DNA from: Acanthaster planci
Taxonomy: Eukaryota > Echinodermata > Asteroidea > Valvatida > Acanthasteridae
Direction of reading: 5' to 3'
Length of the DNA stretch: 64,000 bases
Assembly (NCBI RefSeq): GCF_001949145.1
Contig: NW_019091368.1
Location: 1,258,138-1,322,137, forward strand
Shown here one piece after another: positions 48,201 through 52,990 of the stretch (the first letter of the stretch is position 1; each line of letters begins with the position of its first letter). The position numbers were made by a program, and so were the translations under genes. The notes beneath the pieces are model-generated. The model had not been told where the DNA came from. It ran no database searches and worked only from the letters and a program-made list of their open reading frames with translations.

Positions 48201-49784
48201 TTTTAAAAAAACTGCATATTTCTCTTCTGGCTTAAATATGCACAATGACCAATTCAAACAAACGGAAACTGCATAAATTAATTAGAAGGGCGACTAAATT
48301 CCACCCGTATGAAAACAAAAGAACGTTCCTCCATCTTTAACGTTCATGGGGCTGGAAGATGAACTAAGACTTACCTCTGGCGTGTTGTTAGCACTGTGTC
48401 TGGAGGCAGCTGAGGCACCGGTGGTGGTGTTTCTCTTCCTCTCTGTCGCCTTACGATTCCTGATGGCGTCCTGCATGTCAAAGTAGGTACTCTGCACATC
48501 ATAGTGCTGGAAGGCAAGCTGCCTTGTCCTTTCCTCCATTCTGTCCTCCAGGGTGATGTCATCCTCCTCCCCGGCCGCTCGGCCCGTTCTCTCCAGAGCC
48601 TCTGCTCGGTCGCTGCCTTTCATGCTGCTGCGCAGCTTCTTCTTGAAGAAGGACTGATCCGTCCCTGAGGTGGACTTGTTTCTGTTCTTCTTGTTGCGCT
48701 TGCTCTGCTTCCGGGTGATCCGGGGACTCCCGCCAAAGTCGGCATTGTCGATGCTGTCTTTAGCTGTCAAGAGCTCTTTGCTCGCAGATTTCTCGGCAGC
48801 TGTTGACTGTTTAGAAATTCCTCTTTCTGTGTCATTCAAGGGCACGGAGCTGCCAACTTTTCCCTGAAGCAGTCTGTTCAATTGCGGCGGGGCGGGACTT
48901 CTTTGGTCAACGTCCGCCCGGTAGTCCTGCAGCATCTGGAAGAAACTTTCACCACTCACGCTCTGCACATCAATGGATGACGTGCTGCCGTATTCCCGCC
49001 TTGGCAACAAGGGGTTGTTGTGATACTCCATTCGGTCCGTGATTTCGTTGAGGGTGGAATTACTGTTGCTTCGTCGCAGCTGCACGCGGTCACCACGTGC
49101 CAAGCTCCTCACGTTATCCGTCGTCAAGGCAGCCTGTCGGGAAGCCTCTGCGTGTCCCTGAGCAGATACAAAGTACTTGTTGTCAGGACTGGTGTTGTGC
49201 CGACGGTGCGGACTACCAGTTGCACGAGTCCTTTTCTCATCTGGCAGTCCTTCTCTCCAAAACTGACCCCTGCTCCCTGAGGGGGTACCAATCTGGTCCT
49301 GATTCCTGGTCAGTTGTACCCTGGTAGCTGTGCTTGTCCGTGATTCCTGGGCGAGAGCCGGTCTCACCTCACCCTCTTGCCCCAGCCTACTGCCCCCTCT
49401 GACCTCCTCATAGTTGCCGTCGTACTTGTCCTCAACTTTCACTGGGGTGGCTAAGAATTGTCCTGAGGGCAAACCTCCACTGCTACTGCTGCTACTGTGG
49501 GTGTACCTATCCGAGTCTTCCTTGTTCCTCAATGGATCGTCCATGCTGGGTATCCTCCGGCCCTCCGATCGGGAGGTACCAGTAGAGTAGAACTTGTCGC
49601 TGGCGTCCCTGCCACCTGGAGGGGACACCCGACCGTTGGGCACCATGGTGCTGTGGTAGTACTCGGCCATCTGTGCGGCACCCTGTCTCACGCTCTTGAT
49701 CAAGTGGGACTGTGCGCTGGACTGCGGCATGCTGCTGTTGTGCATGTAGGCCGGATACATGCTACTCCTTCCCTGTGCGGCCAT
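115..49784 (-). CDS. SIPA1L: SIPA1L-family Rap GTPase-activating protein (whole gene, 23 coding exons)
   Basis: Seen: 23 minus-strand exons whose phases all agree join into 2053 codons plus stop. Order in the product: serine-rich N terminus with a [10 protein letters not shown] motif (about 263-272); conserved pre-GAP region (about 471-688); RapGAP domain (about 689-900) with HIGNDIV, the Asn thumb being residue 790; linker (901-1047); PDZ domain (1048-1127) with LGQLGF; disordered region with SDEKWYD (1432-1438); C-terminal part with TYSDESI, NDVLF and LDWHNLV; final coiled coil ending [12 protein letters not shown]. Known: SIPA1L proteins stimulate GTP hydrolysis on Rap1/Rap2 at cell junctions and postsynaptic sites and bind actin. 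Inferred: the same biochemical role here. Human paralogues have about 1700-1800 residues, so this one is long, mainly in its disordered parts. Presence of the C-terminal region points to SIPA1L rather than SIPA1. Which vertebrate paralogue it corresponds to cannot be said; it may be their pre-duplication orthologue. The promoter and 5' UTR exons were not located. Confidence 0.95.
256..1833 (-). other. SIPA1L: SIPA1L intron 22
   Basis: Contains the pogo-like element at 1251-1700. Nothing else recognisable. Confidence 0.9.
1251..1700. mobile_element. TA-flanked pogo/Tigger-like MITE
   Basis: About 450 bases with terminal inverted repeats: left CAATAGAACGTCGCTGTACC, right end (reverse complement) CAGTGGAACGTCGCTATAAC, each then CGAAC or GAAC. 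They match at about 20 of 24 positions and are flanked by TA on both sides. No transposase frame is present. The TIR style CAGTnnAACnTCGCTATAACGAA is typical of Tc1/mariner-pogo elements (established knowledge, from memory). It lies inside intron 22. Confidence 0.7.
1834..2135 (-). CDS. SIPA1L: SIPA1L coding exon 22 (start of coiled coil)
   Basis: Acceptor ttgtcatttgtcag, donor gtaaaa, phase 1 in and 0 out. A serine-rich stretch leads into [20 protein letters not shown] and [11 protein letters not shown], matching the vertebrate SSPTLASKVDQLEGMLKML and beginning the C-terminal coiled coil. Confidence 0.92.
2341..2811. mobile_element. hAT-like MITE with 8-base target duplication
   Basis: Begins TAGGGCTGTGCC and ends CAGCCCTA in inverted orientation. 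AT-rich subterminal CGAATATTCGAATA repeats lie on both sides, and the flanks AAGAATTA and AATAATTA match at 7 of 8 bases. TAGGGCTG ends with an 8-base duplication are characteristic of hAT elements. It is about 471 bases long, has no transposase, and lies in intron 21. Confidence 0.75.
2820..2966. repeat. Snap-back inverted repeat
   Basis: Arms at about 2820-2847 and 2939-2965 share GTCTTAAACATTCATT as inverted copies with a few mismatches outside it. Inner GGAGAAT/ATTCTCC extend the symmetry. It sits directly beside the hAT-like element. Confidence 0.65.
3828..3867. repeat. Perfect 18-base-arm hairpin
   Basis: ATATATGACTCTGGCCTC is followed by a TAAC loop and then the exact reverse complement. 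It is non-coding and inside intron 21. It may be one end of a decayed foldback element. Confidence 0.85.
4937..4991. repeat. 15-base tandem repeat, 3.7 copies
   Basis: Unit ACACAACTGGTACAG repeated without mismatches; intronic. Confidence 0.9.
7500..7625 (+). mobile_element. tRNA-derived SINE-like fragment
   Basis: GTAATCAGAAGGCTGTGGGTTAGAATCTAAC resembles the B-box half of tRNA-derived SINE heads, here split as GGCTGTGGGTT and AGAATCTAAC. It is followed by AAACTTGGTGAAATTGCTCTG. Decayed; no clear A box or tail. Confidence 0.35.
9930..10015 (-). mobile_element. tRNA-derived SINE-like fragment
   Basis: On the minus strand a GATGGTTGAGTGGATAAAAT A-box-like stretch is followed about 45 bases later by GGTTTGAGTCCCTCC, a B-box-like motif. 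It resembles the pieces near 29.95 and 30.94 kb. Confidence 0.45.
10525..11089. mobile_element. TTAA-flanked MITE, copy 1
   Basis: About 565 bases between TTAA at 10521-10524 and TTAA at 11090-11093. It is clearly related along its length to the element at 14917-15503 (shared GTGAGCGGATTACCA, GGGGACAAAAG, ACACCGCACAATCTGGGCTC, GCAGGCCTGGCTGA). The left end is CCAATTCGTGCCGAGG; the right end carries a small indel. No coding capacity. TTAA targets point to a piggyBac- or Kolobok-type mobiliser (inference). Confidence 0.7.
14917..15503. mobile_element. TTAA-flanked MITE, copy 2, beside exon 21
   Basis: About 587 bases between TTAA at 14913-14916 and TTAA at 15504-15507. Inverted ends are CCACTTTCTGCCGGG and (reverse complement) CCACTTCATGCCGGGG. 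It is the better-preserved copy of the family. Its right end leaves only 14 bases to the exon 21 donor, so it forms nearly the first part of intron 21. Confidence 0.8.
15522..15662 (-). CDS. SIPA1L: SIPA1L coding exon 21 (C-terminal region)
   Basis: Acceptor cattcttccttccctcaacag, donor gttggt, phase 1 in and out, 141 bases. Contains [20 protein letters not shown] and [10 protein letters not shown], matching vertebrate [24 protein letters not shown]. The donor is unusual (gttggt), and a TTAA-flanked transposon begins 14 bases beyond the exon edge. Phase agreement with exon 22 (G/GC, Gly) supports this donor. Confidence 0.94.
16834..16856. repeat. Short perfect hairpin CTAGTCCGA
   Basis: Nine-base arms CTAGTCCGA/TCGGACTAG around loop GTAAG, in intron 20. 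Confidence 0.8.
19160..19343. repeat. 31-base tandem array, about six copies
   Basis: Units starting TAACCACAGTTCTTGAGTGA and ending CTCACTCTG(T/C) repeat at 19160, 19191, 19222, 19253, 19284 and 19315. They are nearly identical apart from one T/C variant position. Each unit contains GAGTG..CACTC, a small inverted repeat. Not a CRISPR array, since there are no spacers. Intronic. Confidence 0.95.
19693..19826. repeat. Imperfect foldback repeat
   Basis: GAGACCATCACAAGACCAGAC on the left pairs with GTCTGGTGATGGTCTC (19770-19785) on the right, apart from one inserted base. An outer ACAGTTGAGAC/GTCTCAACTAC pair adds further symmetry. Possibly a degenerate foldback transposon, in intron 20. Confidence 0.6.
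20014..20227 (-). CDS. SIPA1L: SIPA1L coding exon 20 (C-terminal region)
   Basis: Acceptor caccatcttcccttccag, donor gtaatt, phase 0 in and 1 out. Contains [11 protein letters not shown] (vertebrate ALHRTLSDESI), then [18 protein letters not shown] (vertebrate LPNDVLFSSTYPSL). This is the start of the SPAR C-terminal domain, which is restricted to the SIPA1L branch. Confidence 0.95.
20228..22266 (-). other. SIPA1L: SIPA1L intron 19
   Basis: Nothing recognisable apart from a C run near 21950. If the inner donor of exon 19 is used, the intron extends to 22533. Confidence 0.8.
22267..22726 (-). CDS. SIPA1L: SIPA1L coding exon 19 (long form; inner donor possible)
   Basis: Acceptor taatttgttctccag, phase 2 in. 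Encodes [20 protein letters not shown], then [13 protein letters not shown] (compare vertebrate EDLKKLIDLESPT), then [14 protein letters not shown]. Two donors keep phase 0. An inner one after CACCAG (gtgaat) ends the exon at 22534; an outer one after GTCTGG (gtaaat) ends it at 22267. The extra 89 codons are open, GC-rich and proline/serine-rich ([35 protein letters not shown]). The total given for the protein uses the long form; the short form would have 1964 residues. Confidence 0.85.
22727..23378 (-). other. SIPA1L: SIPA1L intron 18
   Basis: No recognisable features. Confidence 0.9.
23379..24037 (-). CDS. SIPA1L: SIPA1L coding exon 18 (serine-rich, SDEKWYD motif)
   Basis: Acceptor gcattatccccgcaag, donor gtaggc, phase 0 in and 2 out, residues 1416-1634. 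Starts [20 protein letters not shown] and WYD, corresponding to vertebrate SSNTLSS..SDEKWYD. The remainder is a low-complexity Ser/Gly/His/Arg/Pro sequence ([52 protein letters not shown]), probably disordered and a likely phosphorylation target. Confidence 0.93.
24038..25061 (-). other. SIPA1L: SIPA1L intron 17
   Basis: Holds the foldback hairpin at 24799; otherwise featureless. Confidence 0.9.
24799..24839. repeat. Foldback hairpin TTTTTAACTGTCGCCCG
   Basis: Seventeen-base arms match at 15 positions around loop GGTAAGT, in intron 17. Confidence 0.8.
25062..25189 (-). CDS. SIPA1L: SIPA1L coding exon 17
   Basis: Acceptor cattttgtcccgacag, donor gtaagt, phase 1 in and 0 out. With the preceding G the frame reads [20 protein letters not shown] then [20 protein letters not shown] and YRG. 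The other open frame across this stretch is excluded by the phase of exon 16. It loosely resembles the vertebrate segment SDIGGSGKSTPSWQ. Confidence 0.87.
25470..26069 (-). CDS. SIPA1L: SIPA1L coding exon 16 (disordered, charged region)
   Basis: A 600-base GC-rich exon, acceptor tttttttttaatacag and donor gtatgt, phase 1 in and out, about residues 1173-1372. It is rich in Ser, Arg and Glu. Visible blocks are [37 protein letters not shown] and two copies of RLR(S/N)SQEEL with related followers, which could form short amphipathic helices. Vertebrate SIPA1L has a less similar serine-rich region here. Confidence 0.9.
26070..26691 (-). other. SIPA1L: SIPA1L intron 15
   Basis: AT-rich, no recognisable features. 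Confidence 0.9.
26692..26813 (-). CDS. SIPA1L: SIPA1L coding exon 15 (post-PDZ linker)
   Basis: Acceptor atttctgcctttcag, donor gtactc, phase 2 in and 1 out. The frame fixed by its neighbours reads [20 protein letters not shown] then [20 protein letters not shown] (residues 1133-1172). It is not clearly alignable to vertebrate sequence. The call rests on phase agreement, splice sites and lack of stops in that frame. Confidence 0.85.
26814..27403 (-). other. SIPA1L: SIPA1L intron 14
   Basis: No recognisable features. Confidence 0.9.
27404..27519 (-). CDS. SIPA1L: SIPA1L coding exon 14 (PDZ domain, second part)
   Basis: Acceptor gtaatcatgtag, donor gtatac, phase 0 in and 2 out. Encodes [20 protein letters not shown] then [18 protein letters not shown] (residues 1094-1131). 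It completes the PDZ fold with the helix [11 protein letters not shown] and the final strand VKVLVVPP, as in vertebrate relatives. Confidence 0.95.
27520..27890 (-). other. SIPA1L: SIPA1L intron 13
   Basis: Splits the PDZ domain. Contains AATCAAAATCAG twice, otherwise nothing. Confidence 0.9.
27891..28028 (-). CDS. SIPA1L: SIPA1L coding exon 13 (PDZ domain, first part)
   Basis: Acceptor gttaaacctatgcag, donor gtgggt, 46 codons, phase 0 in and out, residues 1048-1093. Encodes [20 protein letters not shown] then [20 protein letters not shown] and GARLVE. LGQLGF is the carboxylate-binding loop of the PDZ domain. [17 protein letters not shown] is specific to the SIPA1 family. The domain is expected to bind C-terminal peptides of membrane partners. 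Confidence 0.95.
28029..28898 (-). other. SIPA1L: SIPA1L intron 12
   Basis: No recognisable features. Confidence 0.9.
28899..29013 (-). CDS. SIPA1L: SIPA1L coding exon 12 (linker before PDZ)
   Basis: Acceptor ttttttttgtcactgtag, donor gtgggt, phase 2 in and 0 out. Encodes [13 protein letters not shown], then [18 protein letters not shown], matching LKIFYERGECV and EIKEIVKRLQFVSKG of vertebrate SIPA1L. The split codon AA/T gives Asn. Confidence 0.94.
29943..30018 (-). mobile_element. tRNA-derived SINE-like head, duplication unit A
   Basis: Minus strand: AGTTGAGTGGTTAAGATGTC (A-box-like), then GTTTTGGGTTTGAGTCCCACC reduced to B-box GGTTTGAGTCC. Spacing is typical of a tRNA-like pol III promoter. 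It does not fold as an obvious intact tRNA, so it is called a SINE head. Confidence 0.5.
30190..30390. repeat. Minisatellite in duplication unit A
   Basis: About four to five imperfect copies of a roughly 32-base unit containing GACTTACAGGGTCTTGTAGG and GACTTGTGATAG. Unit B (about 31190-31245) has only about one copy, so copy number varies between the two duplicates. Confidence 0.85.
30700..30826 (-). pseudogene. Truncated duplicate of SIPA1L exon 11
   Basis: Near-identical to 31540-31666, including the splice donor and an open frame with a silent change in the AIIGW codons. It stops abruptly at a single N (30827), so the acceptor and the first 19 bases of the exon are missing. It cannot be spliced in as it stands. 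It is part of the direct duplication described separately and is either a real partial duplication or unmerged haplotype sequence. Confidence 0.85.
30929..31008 (-). mobile_element. tRNA-derived SINE-like head, duplication unit B
   Basis: Near-identical copy of the piece at 29943-30018, present because the whole segment is duplicated. Differs by isolated bases. Confidence 0.5.
31540..31685 (-). CDS. SIPA1L: SIPA1L coding exon 11 (linker after RapGAP)
   Basis: Acceptor ttttacgtacctgtctcag, donor gtaaga, phase 0 in and 2 out. Encodes [20 protein letters not shown] then [20 protein letters not shown] and IGWTDTHH. This matches the vertebrate LLGISNEFIVLIEQ and CRDVIGWTST blocks. The donor-proximal 127 bases of this exon are repeated about 0.84 kb further left. 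Confidence 0.94.
31686..34152 (-). other. SIPA1L: SIPA1L intron 10
   Basis: Contains dispersed repeat copy 1. A stretch at 33316-33781 is open on both strands but shows no recognisable protein. A G run lies near 34128. Confidence 0.85.
32010..32360. repeat. Dispersed repeat, copy 1
   Basis: Shares with 38050-38390 an ordered set of blocks, including CTTGCATTTT, CCCTTTCT(T/C), GAAATGTTT, AAAAGCATGGA, a CTAAAAAAA/CTTAAAAAA run and TTAACCAA. It has about 65-70 percent similarity by eye. Family unknown; in intron 10. Confidence 0.6.
34153..34194 (-). CDS. SIPA1L: SIPA1L coding exon 10, 42-base microexon
   Basis: Acceptor ggactcttcctcctcgcag and donor gtgaca bracket exactly 14 codons, [14 protein letters not shown] (residues 947-960), phase 0 on both sides. 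Including or skipping it keeps the frame. Without it, the spacing from the Trp of GALTW to the block [13 protein letters not shown] equals that of vertebrate SIPA1L (15 residues, compared from memory). With it, the spacing is 29. It is therefore probably an optional insertion. The excellent acceptor and open frame support its being a real exon, but there is no homology to confirm it. Confidence 0.7.
34195..34713 (-). other. SIPA1L: SIPA1L intron 9
   Basis: Separates exon 9 from the microexon. No recognisable features. Confidence 0.85.
34714..34943 (-). CDS. SIPA1L: SIPA1L coding exon 9 (end of RapGAP domain)
   Basis: Acceptor gttttttctcaaatcag, donor gtgagg, phase 1 in and 0 out, residues about 870-946. 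Contains [30 protein letters not shown], a Thr-rich turn, [17 protein letters not shown] and GALTWRVE. The basic KKKEK run after the catalytic domain is also present in vertebrate members. Confidence 0.94.
35215..35321 (-). CDS. SIPA1L: SIPA1L coding exon 8 (RapGAP domain)
   Basis: A 107-base exon, acceptor ttactcaacatgcag and donor gtgagt, phase 2 in and 1 out. It encodes [20 protein letters not shown] then [15 protein letters not shown]. The split codons give Thr (AC/G) before VAVTR and Ile (A/TC) after LLAK. The block FGPP.P...TFPK is conserved throughout the family. Confidence 0.95.
35322..35748 (-). other. SIPA1L: SIPA1L intron 7
   Basis: Has several imperfect short repeats of GGCTAGC/GGCCATCTA and AAGTAAG(T/C)(T/C)AGCAGGTT type, of unknown meaning. 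Confidence 0.85.
35749..36010 (-). CDS. SIPA1L: SIPA1L coding exon 7 (RapGAP catalytic Asn thumb)
   Basis: Acceptor cctttttttctag, donor gtgagt, phase 1 in and 2 out, residues 747-833. Contains [38 protein letters not shown] and FQEPGAEPF. In RapGAP enzymes the Asn of GNDIV inserts into the Rap nucleotide site in place of an arginine finger. Here it is Asn790, and both it and its surroundings are intact, so the protein is expected to be catalytically active. Confidence 0.97.
36011..37122 (-). other. SIPA1L: SIPA1L intron 6
   Basis: No recognisable features. Confidence 0.9.
37123..37221 (-). CDS. SIPA1L: SIPA1L coding exon 6 (RapGAP domain)
   Basis: A 99-base exon, acceptor tttgttttttctcag and donor gtgagt, phase 1 in and out. 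It encodes [20 protein letters not shown] then [12 protein letters not shown] (about residues 715-746). [16 protein letters not shown] is a hallmark of RapGAP domains. Confidence 0.95.
37222..38441 (-). other. SIPA1L: SIPA1L intron 5
   Basis: Contains dispersed repeat copy 2; otherwise nothing recognised. Confidence 0.9.
38050..38390. repeat. Dispersed repeat, copy 2
   Basis: Second member of the family at 32010-32360, same orientation, in intron 5. Confidence 0.6.
38442..38517 (-). CDS. SIPA1L: SIPA1L coding exon 5 (RapGAP domain)
   Basis: A 76-base exon, acceptor gttttttccacatag and donor gtaagt, phase 0 in and 1 out. It encodes [20 protein letters not shown] then EMYNN (residues 689-713), the first strand and loop of the RapGAP catalytic domain. 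The next exon supplies AG to complete Glu, restoring the family motif MYNNE. Confidence 0.94.
38518..40814 (-). other. SIPA1L: SIPA1L intron 4
   Basis: Contains the large snap-back element at 40128-40399. Confidence 0.9.
40128..40399. mobile_element. Large snap-back MITE
   Basis: Two arms of about 110 bases (about 40128-40241 and 40289-40399) are inverted copies around a 47-base loop. Shared blocks include GCGGTTACAC/GTGTAACCGC, CTTGAGTATGTGTGGTT, CGACGTTTCGAACAGTGTAC and TCTGTCCGTCT. No open reading frame. It lies in intron 4; the target duplication was not identified with confidence. Confidence 0.85.
40815..41003 (-). CDS. SIPA1L: SIPA1L coding exon 4 (entry to RapGAP domain)
   Basis: Acceptor atctcccctgcag, donor gtttgt (a weak donor), phase 0 in and out, 63 codons, residues 626-688. 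Contains [32 protein letters not shown] and [13 protein letters not shown], all strongly conserved in SIPA1L proteins. The weak donor is supported by exact length agreement with the vertebrate protein across the junction (DEQG then seven residues to KVGI). Confidence 0.95.
41004..45229 (-). other. SIPA1L: SIPA1L intron 3
   Basis: Contains a TACATGTA cluster and homopolymer G or C runs near 43019 and 44153. No gene is seen. Confidence 0.9.
42540..42850. repeat. Cluster of ACATGTA/TACATGTA motifs
   Basis: Many overlapping TACATGTACATG-type words with variants (TGTACATG, TACGTGTACG). This is a self-complementary motif scattered rather than in strict tandem. In intron 3. Confidence 0.8.
45230..45393 (-). 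CDS. SIPA1L: SIPA1L coding exon 3 (pre-GAP region)
   Basis: Acceptor gtcctgttttacag, donor gtaagc, phase 1 in and 0 out. The split codon G/AG gives Glu. Residues 571-625 contain [19 protein letters not shown] then RRE, nearly identical to vertebrate SIPA1L, then an acidic/basic low-complexity insert ([16 protein letters not shown]), then YRIIVRTCE. This is the start of the conserved fold that precedes the catalytic domain. Confidence 0.95.
45609..45909 (-). CDS. SIPA1L: SIPA1L coding exon 2 (pre-GAP region)
   Basis: Starts GGGAGTCTGG after acceptor tgcctcaccaag and ends TTTG before donor gtgagt, phase 0 in and phase 1 out. It encodes residues 471-570. GSLEDL is followed by [21 protein letters not shown], of which CPFFRNEIG is a family hallmark, then by a charged stretch and [13 protein letters not shown], matching the vertebrate YYRKFFY motif. 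The vertebrate counterpart has a longer serine-rich insert between these blocks. Confidence 0.93.
45910..48374 (-). other. SIPA1L: SIPA1L intron 1
   Basis: Holds a TACATGTA cluster and a TTTC run near 48018. The first 30 bases continue the reading frame of exon 1 without a stop. Confidence 0.9.
47270..47880. repeat. Cluster of TACATGTA motifs in intron 1
   Basis: At least ten TACATGTA-like palindromes, several doubled (TACATGTACATGTA), with an occasional ACCGGTAC. Confidence 0.85.
48375..49784 (-). CDS. SIPA1L: SIPA1L coding exon 1 (start codon, serine-rich N terminus)
   Basis: Encodes residues 1-470. The chosen start is the ATG at 49784-49782 ([11 protein letters not shown]), which has G at -3 and G at +4. 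The frame is open four codons further to a GTG and beyond until a TAG, but there is no earlier ATG. The segment is rich in Ser, Arg and Gln and is predicted to be disordered. It contains [13 protein letters not shown] (about 237-249) and [12 protein letters not shown] (about 261-272) followed by [12 protein letters not shown], a block conserved in SIPA1L proteins. Near the end HYDVQS and [14 protein letters not shown] match the vertebrate family almost exactly. The exon ends CCAGAG followed by donor gtaagt, phase 0. Confidence 0.93.
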
Positions 49785-50905
49785 TGCGCATGTCACGCCT
49801 GCAATCTCCCTGTCATTATCTCTCCGCTATGCAATAAACCAAGGTGCACGTGTCCTTGCTGTGCCAACCAGTTTCCTTCCTGGCTCTGATGTCGGGCCCA
49901 CCCCAACTTCCTCTTCACAGATCGCTCCGACAATTAGGCAAAGTGAAAGATACTATCCAGGGTACAGCTCACCATACTTCTCCATGTCATACAACAAAAC
50001 AAATACTCATTTCGTGTTAGGCATTCCCTCCAATGCTTTGAACTTCTGTAGAAAAATAAGCTGAGAAGTTCCACGGTTCTAAACTGTCCTTGTATTGCTT
50101 AGTGTTTCCTGTGTCCTTAGACTAATTACCGGTACAATGCAGTCACTGCTGTGGTAGATACAGATCCACCCGTGCCCATGTGATGTCTATCCTCGATCAC
50201 AGAAATATTCACACCAGTTGCAGGTTTGCCTCACCTCTGTACGTCATCTGTCTTTGGTTCTGTATCAAAGAAGACAGAGAAGTCATAAATGCATATTAAT
50301 GGTTGAAGTAAAAGATGTGTTCAATATGAACTGTGAATGAAATGTACATGTACTTGTAGAGAAATTTTCAATTTCATCCAGTTGTCTCTTTTGCTCAGCA
50401 AGAAAGGGTCCATTTGGGTAACACGTCAAACCAAGAGACTTTCCTGAACCTCAGGCTGTGTCCGAAATGGGTTTCCAGAGCTACGGCTAGGTCTACCGTC
50501 TACGTGTCTCTGCGTATTTCCAATGGAGTAAACACCTAGACCTAGCTCTAGACAATGGATTTGGATGCAGCCTCAGCTATGAGACAAGAGATGTTTATGA
50601 AATTCGCCATGCGTGCAAAAAGTTCAATCAGACATTCTTCATTTATCACACATTCCCCACTTTGACAGAGTTCTGTAAAGAAGCATGGATACTCTTCACG
50701 TTTCTTCAACACAGAAAGTCAACAGCTTCAGCCACCCTGCATTCAACAATGTAACTGTTAGTGAAGATAGTTTGCCTGACATTTATAAAATCGATGCCAA
50801 AATCAAGATATCAGTGGAACACTCACACAGGCTGAGAATGACAAATAAGACATGTCATGGTATTTGGGTAAATGCAGAGGGAGCGTATGCAGCAAGGTAT
50901 GAGAT
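49785..50905 (-). other. Upstream of SIPA1L start: 5' UTR or intron
   Basis: A plausible acceptor (GGGAGATTGCAG before GCGTGACATG) lies about 15 bases upstream of the ATG, suggesting the first coding exon is not the first exon of the transcript. No promoter motif could be identified. Confidence 0.4.
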
Positions 50906-51223
50906 NNNNNNNNNNNNNNNNNNNNNNNNNNNNNNNNNNNNNNNNNNNNNNNNNNNNNNNNNNNNNNNNNNNNNNNNNNNNNNNNNNNNNNNNNNNNNNN
51001 NNNNNNNNNNNNNNNNNNNNNNNNNNNNNNNNNNNNNNNNNNNNNNNNNNNNNNNNNNNNNNNNNNNNNNNNNNNNNNNNNNNNNNNNNNNNNNNNNNNN
51101 NNNNNNNNNNNNNNNNNNNNNNNNNNNNNNNNNNNNNNNNNNNNNNNNNNNNNNNNNNNNNNNNNNNNNNNNNNNNNNNNNNNNNNNNNNNNNNNNNNNN
51201 NNNNNNNNNNNNNNNNNNNNNNN
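50906..51223. other. Assembly gap (318 N)
   Basis: Run of unknown bases. Open frames crossing it are artefacts. Confidence 1.
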
Positions 51224-51429
51224 TGTTCCATTCCCTTCCTTTTTTGCTTCTGTTACAATGGGCTTTGGTTGTTTTTACATAGTGTTTTCACACCAGAATG
51301 TCAAATAGAATTACATGTAAATGTCAGATGCCACATTTGAATTGGACATATTCACAAAACCTGGGAGGGAAGCATGCAAACATGGAATTCACCTTTTTCT
51401 CAAAATGCATTGCAACACCAACTCTGTAA

Positions 51430-52990
51430 TGGTTCTACATGTACATGTACTTTTCAGCATTGTAAATAGCGGTACTTTTATGTACAAGTATTGTTTACTC
51501 TAAACAGTGTAGCAAGCTTTCTTCCTAACCTTTTCTACCGGTTTTTACTAGACAGCTGGATAACCATACATACTTGTACCTGCACATGTAAGATACGAGT
51601 ACTGGAATAGCAATAGCAAGAAAACTACATGTAAAATTACATGTACCGGTACATATTCCTTTTTTTTTCACTTGTCTGAAATTCCTTCCAAAGTAAAGAG
51701 TACGTCATGTTTAAAATGTTCAGTTTCTCAATACTTACAGGCATTGCTTGATTTAATTTTTCTTTCTGGGGGGAGGGGGATGGTTGAGGAAGAAAATCCG
51801 CACCAACGCCAGTAAAGAAGAGACATGCCCGTGGGAAAAAGGTTCAACTAGGCTCAAGTGCACCTGTACACGCCAGGCTCCCACGAGAAGACTGTACATT
51901 CAAATGGAAATTGGTCGTGTTGTTTCATGATCAGTGTGTCTCATGCCAAACAACCACGAACCAGTGCACGCAAGGGATGAGTTCCCTACAAAGGGCCAGG
52001 GTTTAATCTCGGACTGCAACATGTTTGTCCTTTCCAGCAAAGGTTTGAAAACTACATGTACCTGTCCAGTCCAATGAAACTTTTAAAACTGATACCCCTT
52101 AGTGCTATAGTATCTGAGGCCATATCTCCATTAAGACCAATGCTTTGGAAGGAAATACGAATATTTAGTCACCACTGTTAAAAGATTATTGTAAAAACAA
52201 GAATGAAGTGTTAATTAACAAACACAAATACCCTGCCAAGCCCACGCATAAACCCACATCTGTGATTTCTGGGACACAAAAATATTCAAATTGTATCCTT
52301 CACCCTTGACCTTTCAGGCATTAATGCGAAAGGCTTACAGGATTACCAAAGACAGAATGCAGATGCAAAGTTTGAAGTTTCAATGCAAAAGATTTCTCAA
52401 GTTATCACACTGACTTGTATGGGCACAATCACCCACAGAAGGAAAAGGTAAAAACAGGACATGTCCATGTCCATGTCCATGTATGTCCCTTCGACTTTGT
52501 CAGCTGGCCATAATTTGACTGGGCGGGGCAATAAAAGGGGTGGGGGTTTGCGAGTAAAAACTGCCTGTGCCTGCCCGAGTTTCTTTTTGCCCGTCCTGAG
52601 GACAGGTGGAGTGGTGGCTAAATGAGACACTGCAAAGGACTATTGTCGCTCAACAAAAATATTCTCCCTCTTGATCCTGCTGATATACCGGTATGCAACA
52701 CCAACAGAAATGGTGCACACATGTACAATGTTTACATGTACATATGTACAGGTATCGACTCCGTAGGAACAAGCTTATGAAGTGGTCTGTGAAGACACTG
52801 TAGTGAAAAAAACACCAGGCTTTCTGTAATCCTTTTTAATGACGTTGTGTTTTGCTAGTCTGAGGGAGTGAATATGCTTGGCCCATCCATCACTGTTTTA
52901 TCTGGCACTAAGCCAGTGGACCTAAGCCATACTACATGTAAATGTACATGTACCTTCAACTGTACTTGTACATATATATATAAGTGGATA
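51430..52990. repeat. TACATGTA-rich non-coding segment
   Basis: Repeated TACATGTA, TACCGGTA and GTACATGTAC words, plus a (TGTCCA)n run near 52462-52490. No gene is recognisable. Confidence 0.75.

Noticed and set aside
49497-49889. Plus-strand open frame of 130 codons
   Set aside because: Antisense to exon 1, with no recognisable protein.
50685-51308. Open frames across the N run
   Set aside because: They exist only because unknown bases cannot contain stops.
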